Shown here one piece after another: positions 1 through 5,550 of a stretch of 8,398 nucleotides of DNA. Origin of the DNA: an uncultured Catenibacterium sp. (GTDB lineage: Bacteria; Bacillota_I; Bacilli_A; Erysipelotrichales; Coprobacillaceae); assembly GCF_900764565.1 (NCBI RefSeq), contig NZ_CAAFOM010000288.1, forward strand, positions 1 through 8,398. Reading direction: 5' to 3'. The notes beneath the pieces were generated by a model that saw only the letters and a list, made by a program, of their open reading frames with translations, was not told where the DNA came from and did not search any database. The first letter of the stretch is position 1; each line of letters begins with the position of its first letter. Made by a program: the position numbers and the translations under genes.

Positions 1-71
1 AACTTTTAACTTAATTGTTTTTTAATATATATGTAAACTTTAAATAACCTTAACGAAAGGATTGTATAAAA

Positions 72-1352
72 ATGGCTGAAGAAGTAATTGCTATTGAAGG
101 CGGACATAAACTGAACGGCACAGTCACTATCTCAGGTGCGAAGAATGCGACTGTTGCATTGATCCCTTCTATTGTTCTCTCAGATGAACCAGTAGAAATA
201 TATAACGTACCAGAAATCTCAGATGTTGATGCGTTAACCGAATTATTAGAAGAATTGAATTGTGTTGTTGAAAGGAATATATCCGTAGGTGAAATCGGTG
301 TAGATCCTAGAAATATGAAAAATATACCACTTGTAAGTAGTGCAGTTGATAAATTAAGAGCGTCTTATTATTTTATGGGTGCATTACTTGGTAAATATAA
401 AGAAGTAACTATTAGAATGCCTGGAGGATGTTATTTAGGACCTCGTCCTATTGATCTTCATTTAAAGGGGTTTGAAGCACTAGGTGCTAAAATCAATTAT
501 GATGAAGAAACAGGCACATATCATTTAAAGGCAGATGAACTTATTGGAACTGAAATCTATCTAGATTTTGCTTCTGTAGGTGCAACTATCAATATTATGT
601 TAGCAGCTGTAAAGGCTAAAGGCCGTACTATTATTGAAAATGCTGCTAAGGAACCAGAAATCATTGATGTAGCCAACCTTCTTACAAAGATGGGGGCTAG
701 AATCCGTGGTGTTGGTACAGATACTATTACTATTGATGGTGTAGAACATATGCATGGTGCATATCATGAAATTATTCCTGATCGTATTGAAGCAGGTACT
801 TTCTTGATTATTGCAGCTGCAATTGGTGAAAAGATGGTTATTCAGAATATTATTCCACAGCATCTAGATGCTCTTATTTCTAAATTAAAGGAAATGGGCA
901 TTAAGATGGAAAAGATTGGCGATAGTATTGTTGTATATGGTAATGATGGAAACTTAAAGCCTGTTGAAGTACAGACACAGGTCTATCCAGGATTTGCGAC
1001 TGACTTACAGCAGCCTTTAACAACCCTCTTAACACAGGGTAATGGACAATCTAAAGTGTCTGAAACTATTTATAAAGAAAGATTTAAGCATTGTGCTCAG
1101 CTTAATAAGATGGGAGCAGATATTGAGCTAGGTGAAGCATGTGCTTATGTAAAAGGCAAGACACCTTTACATGGTGCAAGAGTAATGGCTACGGATTTGC
1201 GTTGCGGGGCTGCTCTTGTGGTGGCTGGTTTAATGGCAGAAGGTAAAACAGAAATTACAAATGTCTACCATATTGACCGTGGTTATGATAATATAGACCA
1301 CAAGCTCATCACATTAGGAGCGCACATTACTCGTTATATGATTGACGATTAA
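72..1352 (+). CDS. murA: UDP-N-acetylglucosamine 1-carboxyvinyltransferase (MurA, MurZ/MurAB-like paralogue)
   Basis: Cytoplasmic enzyme that transfers enolpyruvate from PEP to UDP-GlcNAc, the committed step of peptidoglycan synthesis. The 426-residue product matches the family length (about 420-435). Visible landmarks: SGAKN at 21-25 (Lys24/Asn25, equivalents of E. coli Lys22/Asn23), the catalytic loop GGCYLGPRPIDLH at 118-130 with Cys120, YPGFATDLQ at 305-313 with the general-base Asp311, DLR at 375-377 and HIDRGY at 400-405 with Arg403. Cys120 is the residue fosfomycin alkylates, so this is the Cys-type enzyme, not the Asp-type resistant form. The ATG follows GAAAGGA at 55-61. Firmicutes often have two copies; the YPGFATDLQQPLT segment and closeness to rpmE (murZ lies near rho-rpmE in Bacillus) favour the MurZ paralogue, which is an inference. 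asd begins 20 nt after the stop, suggesting one operon. Confidence 0.96.
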   Translation: MAEEVIAIEGGHKLNGTVTISGAKNATVALIPSIVLSDEPVEIYNVPEISDVDALTELLEELNCVVERNISVGEIGVDPRNMKNIPLVSSAVDKLRASYYFMGALLGKYKEVTIRMPGGCYLGPRPIDLHLKGFEALGAKINYDEETGTYHLKADELIGTEIYLDFASVGATINIMLAAVKAKGRTIIENAAKEPEIIDVANLLTKMGARIRGVGTDTITIDGVEHMHGAYHEIIPDRIEAGTFLIIAAAIGEKMVIQNIIPQHLDALISKLKEMGIKMEKIGDSIVVYGNDGNLKPVEVQTQVYPGFATDLQQPLTTLLTQGNGQSKVSETIYKERFKHCAQLNKMGADIELGEACAYVKGKTPLHGARVMATDLRCGAALVVAGLMAEGKTEITNVYHIDRGYDNIDHKLITLGAHITRYMIDD

Positions 1353-1359
1353 TGTTGAT

Positions 1360-1366
1360 AGGAGGA
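1360..1366 (+). promoter_or_regulatory. Ribosome binding site of asd that decides its start
   Basis: AGGAGGA lies 6 nt before the ATG at 1373. An in-frame ATG at 1352 overlaps the murA stop codon (TAA 1350-1352) but has no ribosome binding site. It would add seven residues (MLIGGEA) that simply translate the Shine-Dalgarno region, so the 1373 start is preferred. Confidence 0.85.
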
Positions 1367-1372
1367 GAAGCT

Positions 1373-2458
1373 ATGAGTGACAAGTTAAAAGTTGGTATTT
1401 TAGGCGCGACTGGTATGGTTGGACAGAGATTCAATACTCTTCTAGATAACCATCCATGGTTTGAAGTGACTACACTTGCAGCAAGTAAGTCTAGTGCGGG
1501 AAAGACTTATGAAGAAGCAGTAGCAGGCAGATGGAAAATGGATACACCTATTCCTGAAGCAGTCAAGAACATTGTCGTAAAAGATGTTGCAGATGTTGAA
1601 GATATTGCGAAAGAAGTTGATTTTGTATTCTCAGCAGTTAACATGAGTAAAGAAGAAATCAAAGCGATTGAAGAAGCATATGCAAAGACAGAAACACCTG
1701 TTGTTTCAAACAACAGTGCACACAGATGGACACCTGATGTTCCTATGGTTATTCCAGAAATCAATCCAGAACATTATGCAGTCATCGAAGATCAGAGAAA
1801 GAGACTTGGAACTAAGAAAGGTTTTATCGCAGTAAAGCCTAACTGTTCAATCCAGTCTTATACACCTTGCTTAGCAGCATGGAAGGAATTTGAACCAACA
1901 AAGGTTGTAGTAAGTACATACCAGGCTATTTCTGGTGCTGGGAAGACTTTCAAGGAATGGCCAGAAATGGTAGGAAACATCATTCCTTTAATCAGCGGGG
2001 AAGAAGAAAAGTCTGAACAGGAACCATTAAAAGTATTTGGTCATATTGAAAATGGTAAAATCGTTAAAGCTGAAGGACCTATTATTAGTGCACAGTGTAT
2101 TCGTGTACCAGTATTAAATGGTCATACAGCAACTGTTTCAATCAGTTTCAATAAGAAGCCTACAAAAGAAGAATTAATCGATCGTTTAAATAACTTCAAG
2201 GGTCAGCCACAGGAATTTAAGCTTCCTCATGCACCTGAACATTTCATCAGATACATGGAAGAAGAAAACCGTCCACAGGTTACATTAGATGTAGACTATG
2301 AAGATGGTATGGGTGTTTCTATTGGTAGACTTAGAGAAGATAACATCTTCGATTATAAGTTTGTAGGTTTATCTCACAACACTTTAAGAGGTGCTGCTGG
2401 TGGTGCTGTTGAAAGTGCTGAAATGTTAACAAAATTAGGTTATATTACTAAGAAATAA
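1373..2458 (+). CDS. asd: Aspartate-semialdehyde dehydrogenase (archaeal/fungal-type)
   Basis: Catalyses NADPH-dependent reduction of L-aspartyl-4-phosphate to L-aspartate 4-semialdehyde, the branch point to lysine/diaminopimelate, threonine and methionine. The product is 361 residues from the ATG at 1373. The N-terminal Rossmann part has GATGMVGQRF at 11-20. The catalytic cysteine is Cys158 in PNCSIQ. QAISGAGKTF (184-193) and RVPVLNGH (244-251; Arg244 substrate-binding, His251 acid/base) complete the active site, and SHNTLRGAAGGA (334-345) is the typical C-terminal motif. Overall length and the RVPVLNGH and NTLRGAAGG motifs resemble the archaeal/fungal-like subgroup more than the classical E. 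coli enzyme. It lies 20 nt after murA, so an enzyme feeding diaminopimelate or lysine for the peptide stem is probably co-expressed with the committed step of sugar-precursor synthesis. No hairpin terminator is visible between asd and the rpmE promoter. Confidence 0.95.
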   Translation: MSDKLKVGILGATGMVGQRFNTLLDNHPWFEVTTLAASKSSAGKTYEEAVAGRWKMDTPIPEAVKNIVVKDVADVEDIAKEVDFVFSAVNMSKEEIKAIEEAYAKTETPVVSNNSAHRWTPDVPMVIPEINPEHYAVIEDQRKRLGTKKGFIAVKPNCSIQSYTPCLAAWKEFEPTKVVVSTYQAISGAGKTFKEWPEMVGNIIPLISGEEEKSEQEPLKVFGHIENGKIVKAEGPIISAQCIRVPVLNGHTATVSISFNKKPTKEELIDRLNNFKGQPQEFKLPHAPEHFIRYMEEENRPQVTLDVDYEDGMGVSIGRLREDNIFDYKFVGLSHNTLRGAAGGAVESAEMLTKLGYITKK

Positions 2459-2472
2459 ATTTAAAAAAGCTA

Positions 2473-2501
2473 TTGTATTTCAATGAAAAATGATGTACAA
2501 T
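2473..2501 (+). promoter_or_regulatory. Promoter of rpmE
   Basis: A -35 element TTGTAT (2473-2478) is separated by 17 nt from a -10 element TACAAT (2496-2501). The expected transcription start is near 2508, giving a leader of about 50 nt. The promoter begins 15 nt after the asd stop, so L31 can be made independently of murA-asd. TATTGTA (2471-2477) and TACAATA (2496-2502) form a perfect inverted repeat that overlaps both hexamers; this could be chance in AT-rich sequence. Confidence 0.65.
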
Positions 2502-2515
2502 ACACTAGCAACTTA

Positions 2516-2540
2516 CTTTGAAGTAGCAAATATTTCAAGG
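2516..2540 (+). promoter_or_regulatory. Candidate leader hairpin in the rpmE 5' untranslated region
   Basis: CTTTGAAG (2516-2523) can pair with TTTCAAGG (2533-2540) as 8 base pairs, two of them G-U, around a 9-nt loop. It ends 4 nt before the Shine-Dalgarno AAGGAGA (2544-2550). TAGCAA occurs just before the stem (2506-2511) and again in the loop (2524-2529). Many ribosomal protein mRNAs, including L31 mRNAs, carry autoregulatory leaders; whether this is one is inferred from position and pairing only. Confidence 0.35.
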
Positions 2541-2557
2541 CGGAAGGAGATAAGACA

Positions 2558-2761
2558 ATGAGAGCTGGAATTCATCCAAATTACAAAAAAGTAAAAGTAA
2601 TCTGCACATCATGTGGTAACGAATTCGAAACTGGTTCAGTTTTAGATGAAATCCGTGTGGATACTTGTTCAAACTGTCATCCATTCTACACTGGTAAACA
2701 GAGATTTGCGAGTGCTGATGGTAGAGTTGAAAAATTCAATAAGAAATACGGTCTTAAATAA
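2558..2761 (+). CDS. rpmE: 50S ribosomal protein L31 (zinc-ribbon, C+ type)
   Basis: Large-subunit ribosomal protein that forms part of an intersubunit bridge. The 67-residue product begins MRAGIHPNY and has the family signature CSNCHPFYTGKQR. Four cysteines, Cys16, Cys19, Cys37 and Cys40, form the zinc ribbon, so this is the zinc-containing RpmE form and not the zinc-free paralogue (RpmE2/YtiA) made in zinc starvation. The ATG at 2558 is 7 nt after AAGGAGA (2544-2550). It has its own promoter, leader hairpin and a strong terminator, so it is probably a single-gene unit. In Bacillus the gene lies directly after rho; here asd is the upstream neighbour. Confidence 0.97.
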   Translation: MRAGIHPNYKKVKVICTSCGNEFETGSVLDEIRVDTCSNCHPFYTGKQRFASADGRVEKFNKKYGLK

Positions 2762-2766
2762 GACGC

Positions 2767-2794
2767 AAGAACCTGTTCTACAGGTTCTTTTTTT
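2767..2794 (+). terminator. Intrinsic terminator of rpmE
   Basis: AAGAACCTG (2767-2775) pairs perfectly with CAGGTTCTT (2781-2789) around a 5-nt loop. The T run 2788-2794 starts within the last stem bases and continues after them. It begins 5 nt after the rpmE stop. Confidence 0.92.
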
Positions 2795-2799
2795 ACGCT

Positions 2800-2830
2800 A
2801 AAAAAGATGTCAATACATTGTATTGACATC
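2800..2830 (-). terminator. Intrinsic terminator of walJ-rlmH
   Basis: GATGTCAATA (2806-2815) and TATTGACATC (2821-2830) form a perfect 10-bp stem with a 5-nt loop. The A run 2800-2805 is a U tract on the minus strand. The stem includes the last base of the rlmH stop codon (TAG, 2832-2830). It stands 5 nt from the opposing rpmE terminator. Confidence 0.88.
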
Positions 2831-3309
2831 TACTTATGATATGTTTCATTCTTCATGATTTTGAATGCACGATAGATCTGTTCTACAAGAATCAAACGCA
2901 TTAATTGATGAGGGAAAGTCATTGGTGAAAAAGATAATTTAAAATCAGCTCTAGTAAGAACATCCTCACCATGTCCTAAAGATCCACCAATCACAAAATC
3001 AATAGTAGAATAACCATCAATCATCTTTTTCTCAATATATTGACTAAAAGATACTGAATCCATCTCACGTGAAGCAACATCTAATAAAATCATAAAATCA
3101 TTCTGTTTCACATGGTCAAGAATCTTTCTACCTTCCTTGCTTTTTACAAGTGTCTCTTCTGCAAGAGAAGGGTTATTAGGAATCTTTTCATCCGGTACTT
3201 CAATTAAATCCACATGGGCATATGCACCAAGTCTCTTTACATACTCCTGTACACCATCTCTTAAATACTTCTCTTTTAACTTACCTACAGTAATAATCTT
3301 AATGTTCAT
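2830..3309 (-). CDS. rlmH: 23S rRNA (pseudouridine1915-N3)-methyltransferase RlmH
   Basis: SPOUT-fold methyltransferase that uses S-adenosylmethionine to methylate pseudouridine 1915 in helix 69 of 23S rRNA, acting on assembled 70S ribosomes. From the ATG at 3309 the product is 159 residues, exactly the usual family length. It starts MNIKIITVGKLKEKYL. The cofactor-binding knot region is visible as FVIGGSLGHG (105-114), then MTFPHQLMRLILVEQIYRAFKI in which MTFPHQLMR is 130-138, ending in the conserved YHK. A longer reading from 3366 would add 19 residues encoded inside walJ without family support, and GGAGG (3315-3319) sits 5 nt before the 3309 ATG, so the shorter start is chosen. The start lies inside walJ (11-nt overlap), which points to translational coupling. 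It shares the walJ transcript. Confidence 0.97.
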   Translation of the reverse strand: MNIKIITVGKLKEKYLRDGVQEYVKRLGAYAHVDLIEVPDEKIPNNPSLAEETLVKSKEGRKILDHVKQNDFMILLDVASREMDSVSFSQYIEKKMIDGYSTIDFVIGGSLGHGEDVLTRADFKLSFSPMTFPHQLMRLILVEQIYRAFKIMKNETYHK

Positions 3310-4051
3310 ATTTTCCTCCAGAAACAACAGCAGTCTGACTTGCTGCTTTGATCTTCTTTTGATCAAATGTCATCTTCTCTTCATTAAATATAGAATAATA
3401 TGTCTCTAATGCCTTTTCTTTTGTATTGGCATCCTGTGATAAATGGGCCAGTACAATCTCTTTCGTATTCTCACCAATCACATCACACATCAAATGCGCA
3501 CTGTATTCATTATTTAAATGTCCCGTATCTCCCATAATTCTATTCTTTAAAGAAAAAGGACGACGTGTCGCCATCAACATACCTATATCATGATTAGACT
3601 CGATAATATAATAATTCAAGTTGTGAATAAGTTCTTTATTCTTCTGTGACACATAACCAGTATCTGTCATATATAGAAGTGTTTCATCACCTTTAAATAA
3701 AAATCCAATAGGATTAGTTGCATCATGTGAAACACGTAATACATACACCTCTATATCACCAAATATATAACTTGTATAAGGAATAAGTTCATGATCCTCA
3801 TCTAGATCCTCTATATTCCCCTTTGCTGTATAGACCATCTCTTTATCAAATATATGTATATTCTTATTATGATCTGTATGATCATGGGTTAAAAGAACAT
3901 AATCAATATCATCTATTGTATATCCAATCTCTTTGAGTCGATAAGTCAACTGCTTCTTAGAGATACCACAATCTATTAATATACCTGTTGTTTTTTCTAC
4001 AATAAATGTGCTATTTCCTTTAGAACCACTTGCTAAAACATGGTATTCCAT
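3299..4051 (-). CDS. walJ: WalJ/YycJ-family metallo-beta-lactamase-fold hydrolase
   Basis: Cytoplasmic metallo-beta-lactamase-fold protein of 250 residues. Metal ligands are visible: HDHTDH at 56-61, His109 (VSHD), Asp130 (YMTDTG) and His203 (AHLS). The family motifs ESNHD (151-155) and GHLNN (177-181) identify the YycJ/WalJ/VicX group. A Bacillus member has been reported as a 5'-3' double-strand DNA exonuclease, and in many Firmicutes the gene is the last part of the walRK cell-wall two-component operon. The ATG at 4051 follows AAAGAGG (plus-strand 4058-4064) at 6 nt. Its stop overlaps the start of rlmH. Pairing with rlmH matches the Bacillus wal locus order, but walR, walK, yycH and yycI are not next to it here. 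A divergent kinase-like gene takes that place. No signal peptide or membrane segment is seen. Confidence 0.93.
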   Translation of the reverse strand: MEYHVLASGSKGNSTFIVEKTTGILIDCGISKKQLTYRLKEIGYTIDDIDYVLLTHDHTDHNKNIHIFDKEMVYTAKGNIEDLDEDHELIPYTSYIFGDIEVYVLRVSHDATNPIGFLFKGDETLLYMTDTGYVSQKNKELIHNLNYYIIESNHDIGMLMATRRPFSLKNRIMGDTGHLNNEYSAHLMCDVIGENTKEIVLAHLSQDANTKEKALETYYSIFNEEKMTFDQKKIKAASQTAVVSGGKYEH

Positions 4052-4071
4052 AATCCACCTCTTTCCAAAGC

Positions 4072-4100
4072 ATTATAACATATCTCAATATTTACAATAA
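4072..4100 (-). promoter_or_regulatory. Promoter of walJ-rlmH
   Basis: On the minus strand an extended -10 element reads TGT then TATAAT (plus positions 4072-4080). A weak -35 candidate, TTATTG, lies 17 nt upstream (4095-4100). The -10 match is perfect; the -35 is poor, as is common with extended -10 promoters. The transcription start would be near 4065, about 14 nt before the ATG. Confidence 0.55.
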
Positions 4101-4106
4101 AGTTTC

Positions 4107-4136
4107 TTACATATTCTTTTGAACTTGTGATAAAAT
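4107..4136 (+). promoter_or_regulatory. Promoter of the cytidylate kinase-like gene
   Basis: TTACAT (4107-4112) is followed after 18 nt by TAAAAT (4131-4136), which is preceded by TGA (4128-4130) as an extended -10. The start would be near 4143, just before the Shine-Dalgarno sequence. It is divergent from the walJ promoter, and the two share an intergenic region of 111 bases. Confidence 0.6.
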
Positions 4137-4162
4137 AAACTTATAGAAGGAGGATTTGTCTT

Positions 4163-4741
4163 ATGCCTAAAATTATTACAATCGCAAGAGAATATGGTTC
4201 TGGAGGACGTATCATAGCACAGAAAGTAGCGAATCTTTTAGGACTTGTTTACTATGATAACCAGATTATTGATTTAGCTGCACAGGAATTAGGATTCGAT
4301 ATTGAAACAATCAGGAAAGCCGCTCAGGAAAAGAGTTCAGGATTCCTTTATGGAATGGCTGGAGGTACTTTCCAGATGCCTTTAAATGATCAGGTCTTCG
4401 CAACACAATCTAAAATCATTCGTCATTTAGCGAGTAACGATTCATGTATCATAGTAAATGGATGTGCTGATTATATTCTTGAAGATTATGAAAAAGTATT
4501 AAGAGTCTTTGTTCATGCACCTCTTGAATCACGTATTAAGAGAGTAGAAGAAGAATACAAAGAAGAACATGAAAATACAAAGAAGTATGTCATTTCAAGA
4601 GATAAGAAGAGATCTAACTACTATAATTACTACACAACAAATAAATGGGGTCAGTTAAAGAACTTTGACTTAACTATTAATAGTGATTATGGTTTAGATG
4701 AAGCAGCAGAAATTATCGCAGAAATGTATAAAAAATTATAA
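4163..4741 (+). CDS. Cytidylate kinase-like P-loop family protein (substrate unknown)
   Basis: A 192-residue cytoplasmic protein of the cytidylate kinase-like family (the group often called Cytidylate_kin2), distinct from the canonical Cmk of nucleotide metabolism. The start, ITIAREYGSGGRIIAQKVA, carries an unusual P-loop, GSGGR at 12-16, with arginine where classical Walker A motifs have lysine. YYDNQIIDLAAQELG (30-44) resembles the nucleotide/monophosphate-binding helix of the family. The C-terminal lid region has SRDKKRSNYYNYYTTNKWG (145-163), a highly characteristic family stretch. CADYIL (101-106) is also typical, but as I recall relatives usually read GRCADY whereas this protein has NGCADY (99-104). 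The true substrate of this family is not settled, so CMP kinase activity should not be assumed. The ATG is 8 nt after AAGGAGGA (4147-4154). The gene has its own promoter and terminator. Confidence 0.88.
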   Translation: MPKIITIAREYGSGGRIIAQKVANLLGLVYYDNQIIDLAAQELGFDIETIRKAAQEKSSGFLYGMAGGTFQMPLNDQVFATQSKIIRHLASNDSCIIVNGCADYILEDYEKVLRVFVHAPLESRIKRVEEEYKEEHENTKKYVISRDKKRSNYYNYYTTNKWGQLKNFDLTINSDYGLDEAAEIIAEMYKKL

Positions 4742-4749
4742 TAATAAGG

Positions 4750-4778
4750 CTGTAATAGATGAACTATTACAGTTTTTT
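4750..4778 (+). terminator. Intrinsic terminator of the cytidylate kinase-like gene
   Basis: CTGTAATAG (4750-4758) pairs perfectly with CTATTACAG (4764-4772) around a 5-nt loop and is followed by six T (4773-4778). It begins 9 nt after the stop codon. Confidence 0.9.
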
Positions 4779-4799
4779 CTATTAGAGATAGAATAAATA

Positions 4800-4808
4800 T
4801 GTTAAAAT
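4800..4808 (+). promoter_or_regulatory. Extended -10 promoter of the prolyl isomerase gene
   Basis: TGT (4800-4802) followed by TAAAAT (4803-4808) is an extended -10 element. No good -35 is seen at 16-18 nt upstream. It lies between the preceding terminator and the gene, where a promoter is required. The start would be near 4815, giving a leader of about 23 nt. Confidence 0.45.
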
Positions 4809-4837
4809 AAGGAGAAATCAAATAAAGGAGAACAATC

Positions 4838-5323
4838 ATGGAAAAAATCTTATTTGAAATTGAAATGCAGGATGGCAATGTCATGAAGGGTGAATTATAT
4901 CCTGAAGTAGCACCTATCACTGTAGAAAACTTTGTAAACTTAATTAAGAATAACTTCTTTGATGGATTAATCTTCCACCGTGTAATCCCAGGATTCATGA
5001 TCCAGGGTGGTGGATATGATACTGATATGAAAGAACATCCAACAGCATCTATCAAGGGTGAATTTGCATCTAATGGTGTGACTAATAACCTAAAGCATAC
5101 AAGAGGTGTTTTATCAATGGCAAGAACAATGGTTAAGGACTCTGCTTCATCTCAGTTCTTTATCATGCATGCTGATGCACCACATCTAGATGGTGACTAT
5201 GCTGCTTTTGGTTTAATCACTGAAGGATTAGAAGAAGTAGACAAGATTGCGAATGTTAAGAGATCACCATGGAATGATATGCCTAATGAACCACAGGTTA
5301 TCAAGACTATGAAACTTTTATAA
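4838..5323 (+). CDS. Cyclophilin-type peptidyl-prolyl cis-trans isomerase
   Basis: Catalyses cis-trans isomerisation of peptide bonds before proline, assisting protein folding. The 161-residue product is a single cyclophilin domain with no signal peptide, membrane segment or lipobox, so it should be cytoplasmic (PpiB-like). The active-site motif FHRVIPGFMIQGG spans 46-58 (catalytic Arg48, with Phe53, Met54 and Gln56 lining the pocket). SASSQFFI (102-109) and HLDGDYAAFG (116-125) complete the binding surface. The ATG at 4838 is 7 nt after AAAGGAG (4824-4830). It stands between two strong terminators, so it is probably transcribed alone. Nothing in the sequence suggests a dedicated client. Confidence 0.96.
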   Translation: MEKILFEIEMQDGNVMKGELYPEVAPITVENFVNLIKNNFFDGLIFHRVIPGFMIQGGGYDTDMKEHPTASIKGEFASNGVTNNLKHTRGVLSMARTMVKDSASSQFFIMHADAPHLDGDYAAFGLITEGLEEVDKIANVKRSPWNDMPNEPQVIKTMKLL

Positions 5324-5331
5324 AAAAAGTA

Positions 5332-5359
5332 TTGCGAAATATTGAAATCTTGATACAAT
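5332..5359 (+). promoter_or_regulatory. Promoter-like sequence directly after the prolyl isomerase gene
   Basis: TTGCGA (5332-5337), a 16-nt spacer, then TACAAT (5354-5359) preceded by TGA (5351-5353), an extended -10. Transcription would start near 5366, only about 14 nt before the terminator hairpin at 5380, so the product would be a transcript of about 40 nt unless the terminator is read through. AATATTG (5338-5344) and CAATATT (5356-5362) form a perfect inverted repeat over the spacer and -10. Confidence 0.4.
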
Positions 5360-5379
5360 ATTAAACTGATAGTAAATTT

Positions 5380-5407
5380 AAGCTATTCTTTGTGAATAGC
5401 TTTTTTT
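5380..5407 (+). terminator. Intrinsic terminator after the prolyl isomerase gene
   Basis: AAGCTATTC (5380-5388) pairs with GAATAGCTT (5394-5402) around TTTGT and leads into a seven-T run (5401-5407). It lies 56 nt after the prolyl isomerase stop. Confidence 0.9.
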
Positions 5408-5449
5408 ATTGTCAGTTATAAATCAATGCCCAAAAGTATATTAATGAAA

Positions 5450-5522
5450 TTGACACATTATCAAGACATTCTTTAGAAATAATACTAAAATAGTAGTAAT
5501 TTCATGTGAATTTTTGTATAAT
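5450..5522 (+). promoter_or_regulatory. Promoter region of the gyrI-like gene
   Basis: Several elements lie in this stretch. TTGACA (5450-5455) is a perfect -35, with only a partial -10 match (TAGAAA, 5474-5479) 18 nt on. AAGACA (5463-5468) is 17 nt before TAAAAT (5486-5491). A perfect TATAAT (5517-5522) lies nearest the gene but has a poor -35. ATGAAATT (5444-5451) and AATTTCAT (5498-5505) are perfect inverted arms 46 nt apart. At least one promoter must act here, because a terminator precedes it; which one cannot be told from sequence. Confidence 0.5.
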
Positions 5523-5535
5523 GTTTACGTTTAAG

Positions 5536-5543
5536 AAAGGAGG
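5536..5543 (+). promoter_or_regulatory. Ribosome binding site that decides the gyrI-like start
   Basis: AAAGGAGG lies 7 nt before the ATG at 5551. The frame is open upstream to an ATG at 5506, but that one overlaps the promoter region, lacks a ribosome binding site and adds residues not typical of the family. Confidence 0.85.
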
Positions 5544-5550
5544 CGCCGTA

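Noticed and set aside
1..71. Promoter for murA
   Set aside because: The AT-rich sequence has several partial -10 matches, but no pair with acceptable spacing stands out.
600..863. Minus-strand open frame inside murA
   Set aside because: It is antisense to conserved MurA codons, has a low-complexity Asn/Ser/Cys-rich translation, and shows no ribosome binding site or family resemblance.
1507..1764. Minus-strand open frame inside asd
   Set aside because: It is a Ser/Thr-rich shadow of the asd reading frame with no independent signals.
2459..2557. Riboswitch between asd and rpmE (for example a lysine riboswitch)
   Set aside because: The gap is 99 nt, a promoter occupies half of it, it lies downstream of asd, and no complex fold is visible.
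3310..3366. N-terminal extension of RlmH by 19 residues
   Set aside because: The extension is encoded inside walJ. The 159-residue form has the exact family length and its own GGAGG.
3137..3409. Plus-strand open frame across rlmH and walJ
   Set aside because: It is antisense to two well-recognised genes and has no supporting start signals.
4687..5055. Minus-strand open frame over the kinase-like/prolyl isomerase junction
   Set aside because: It crosses a terminator and the start of a confident cyclophilin gene, and its product resembles nothing I recognise.
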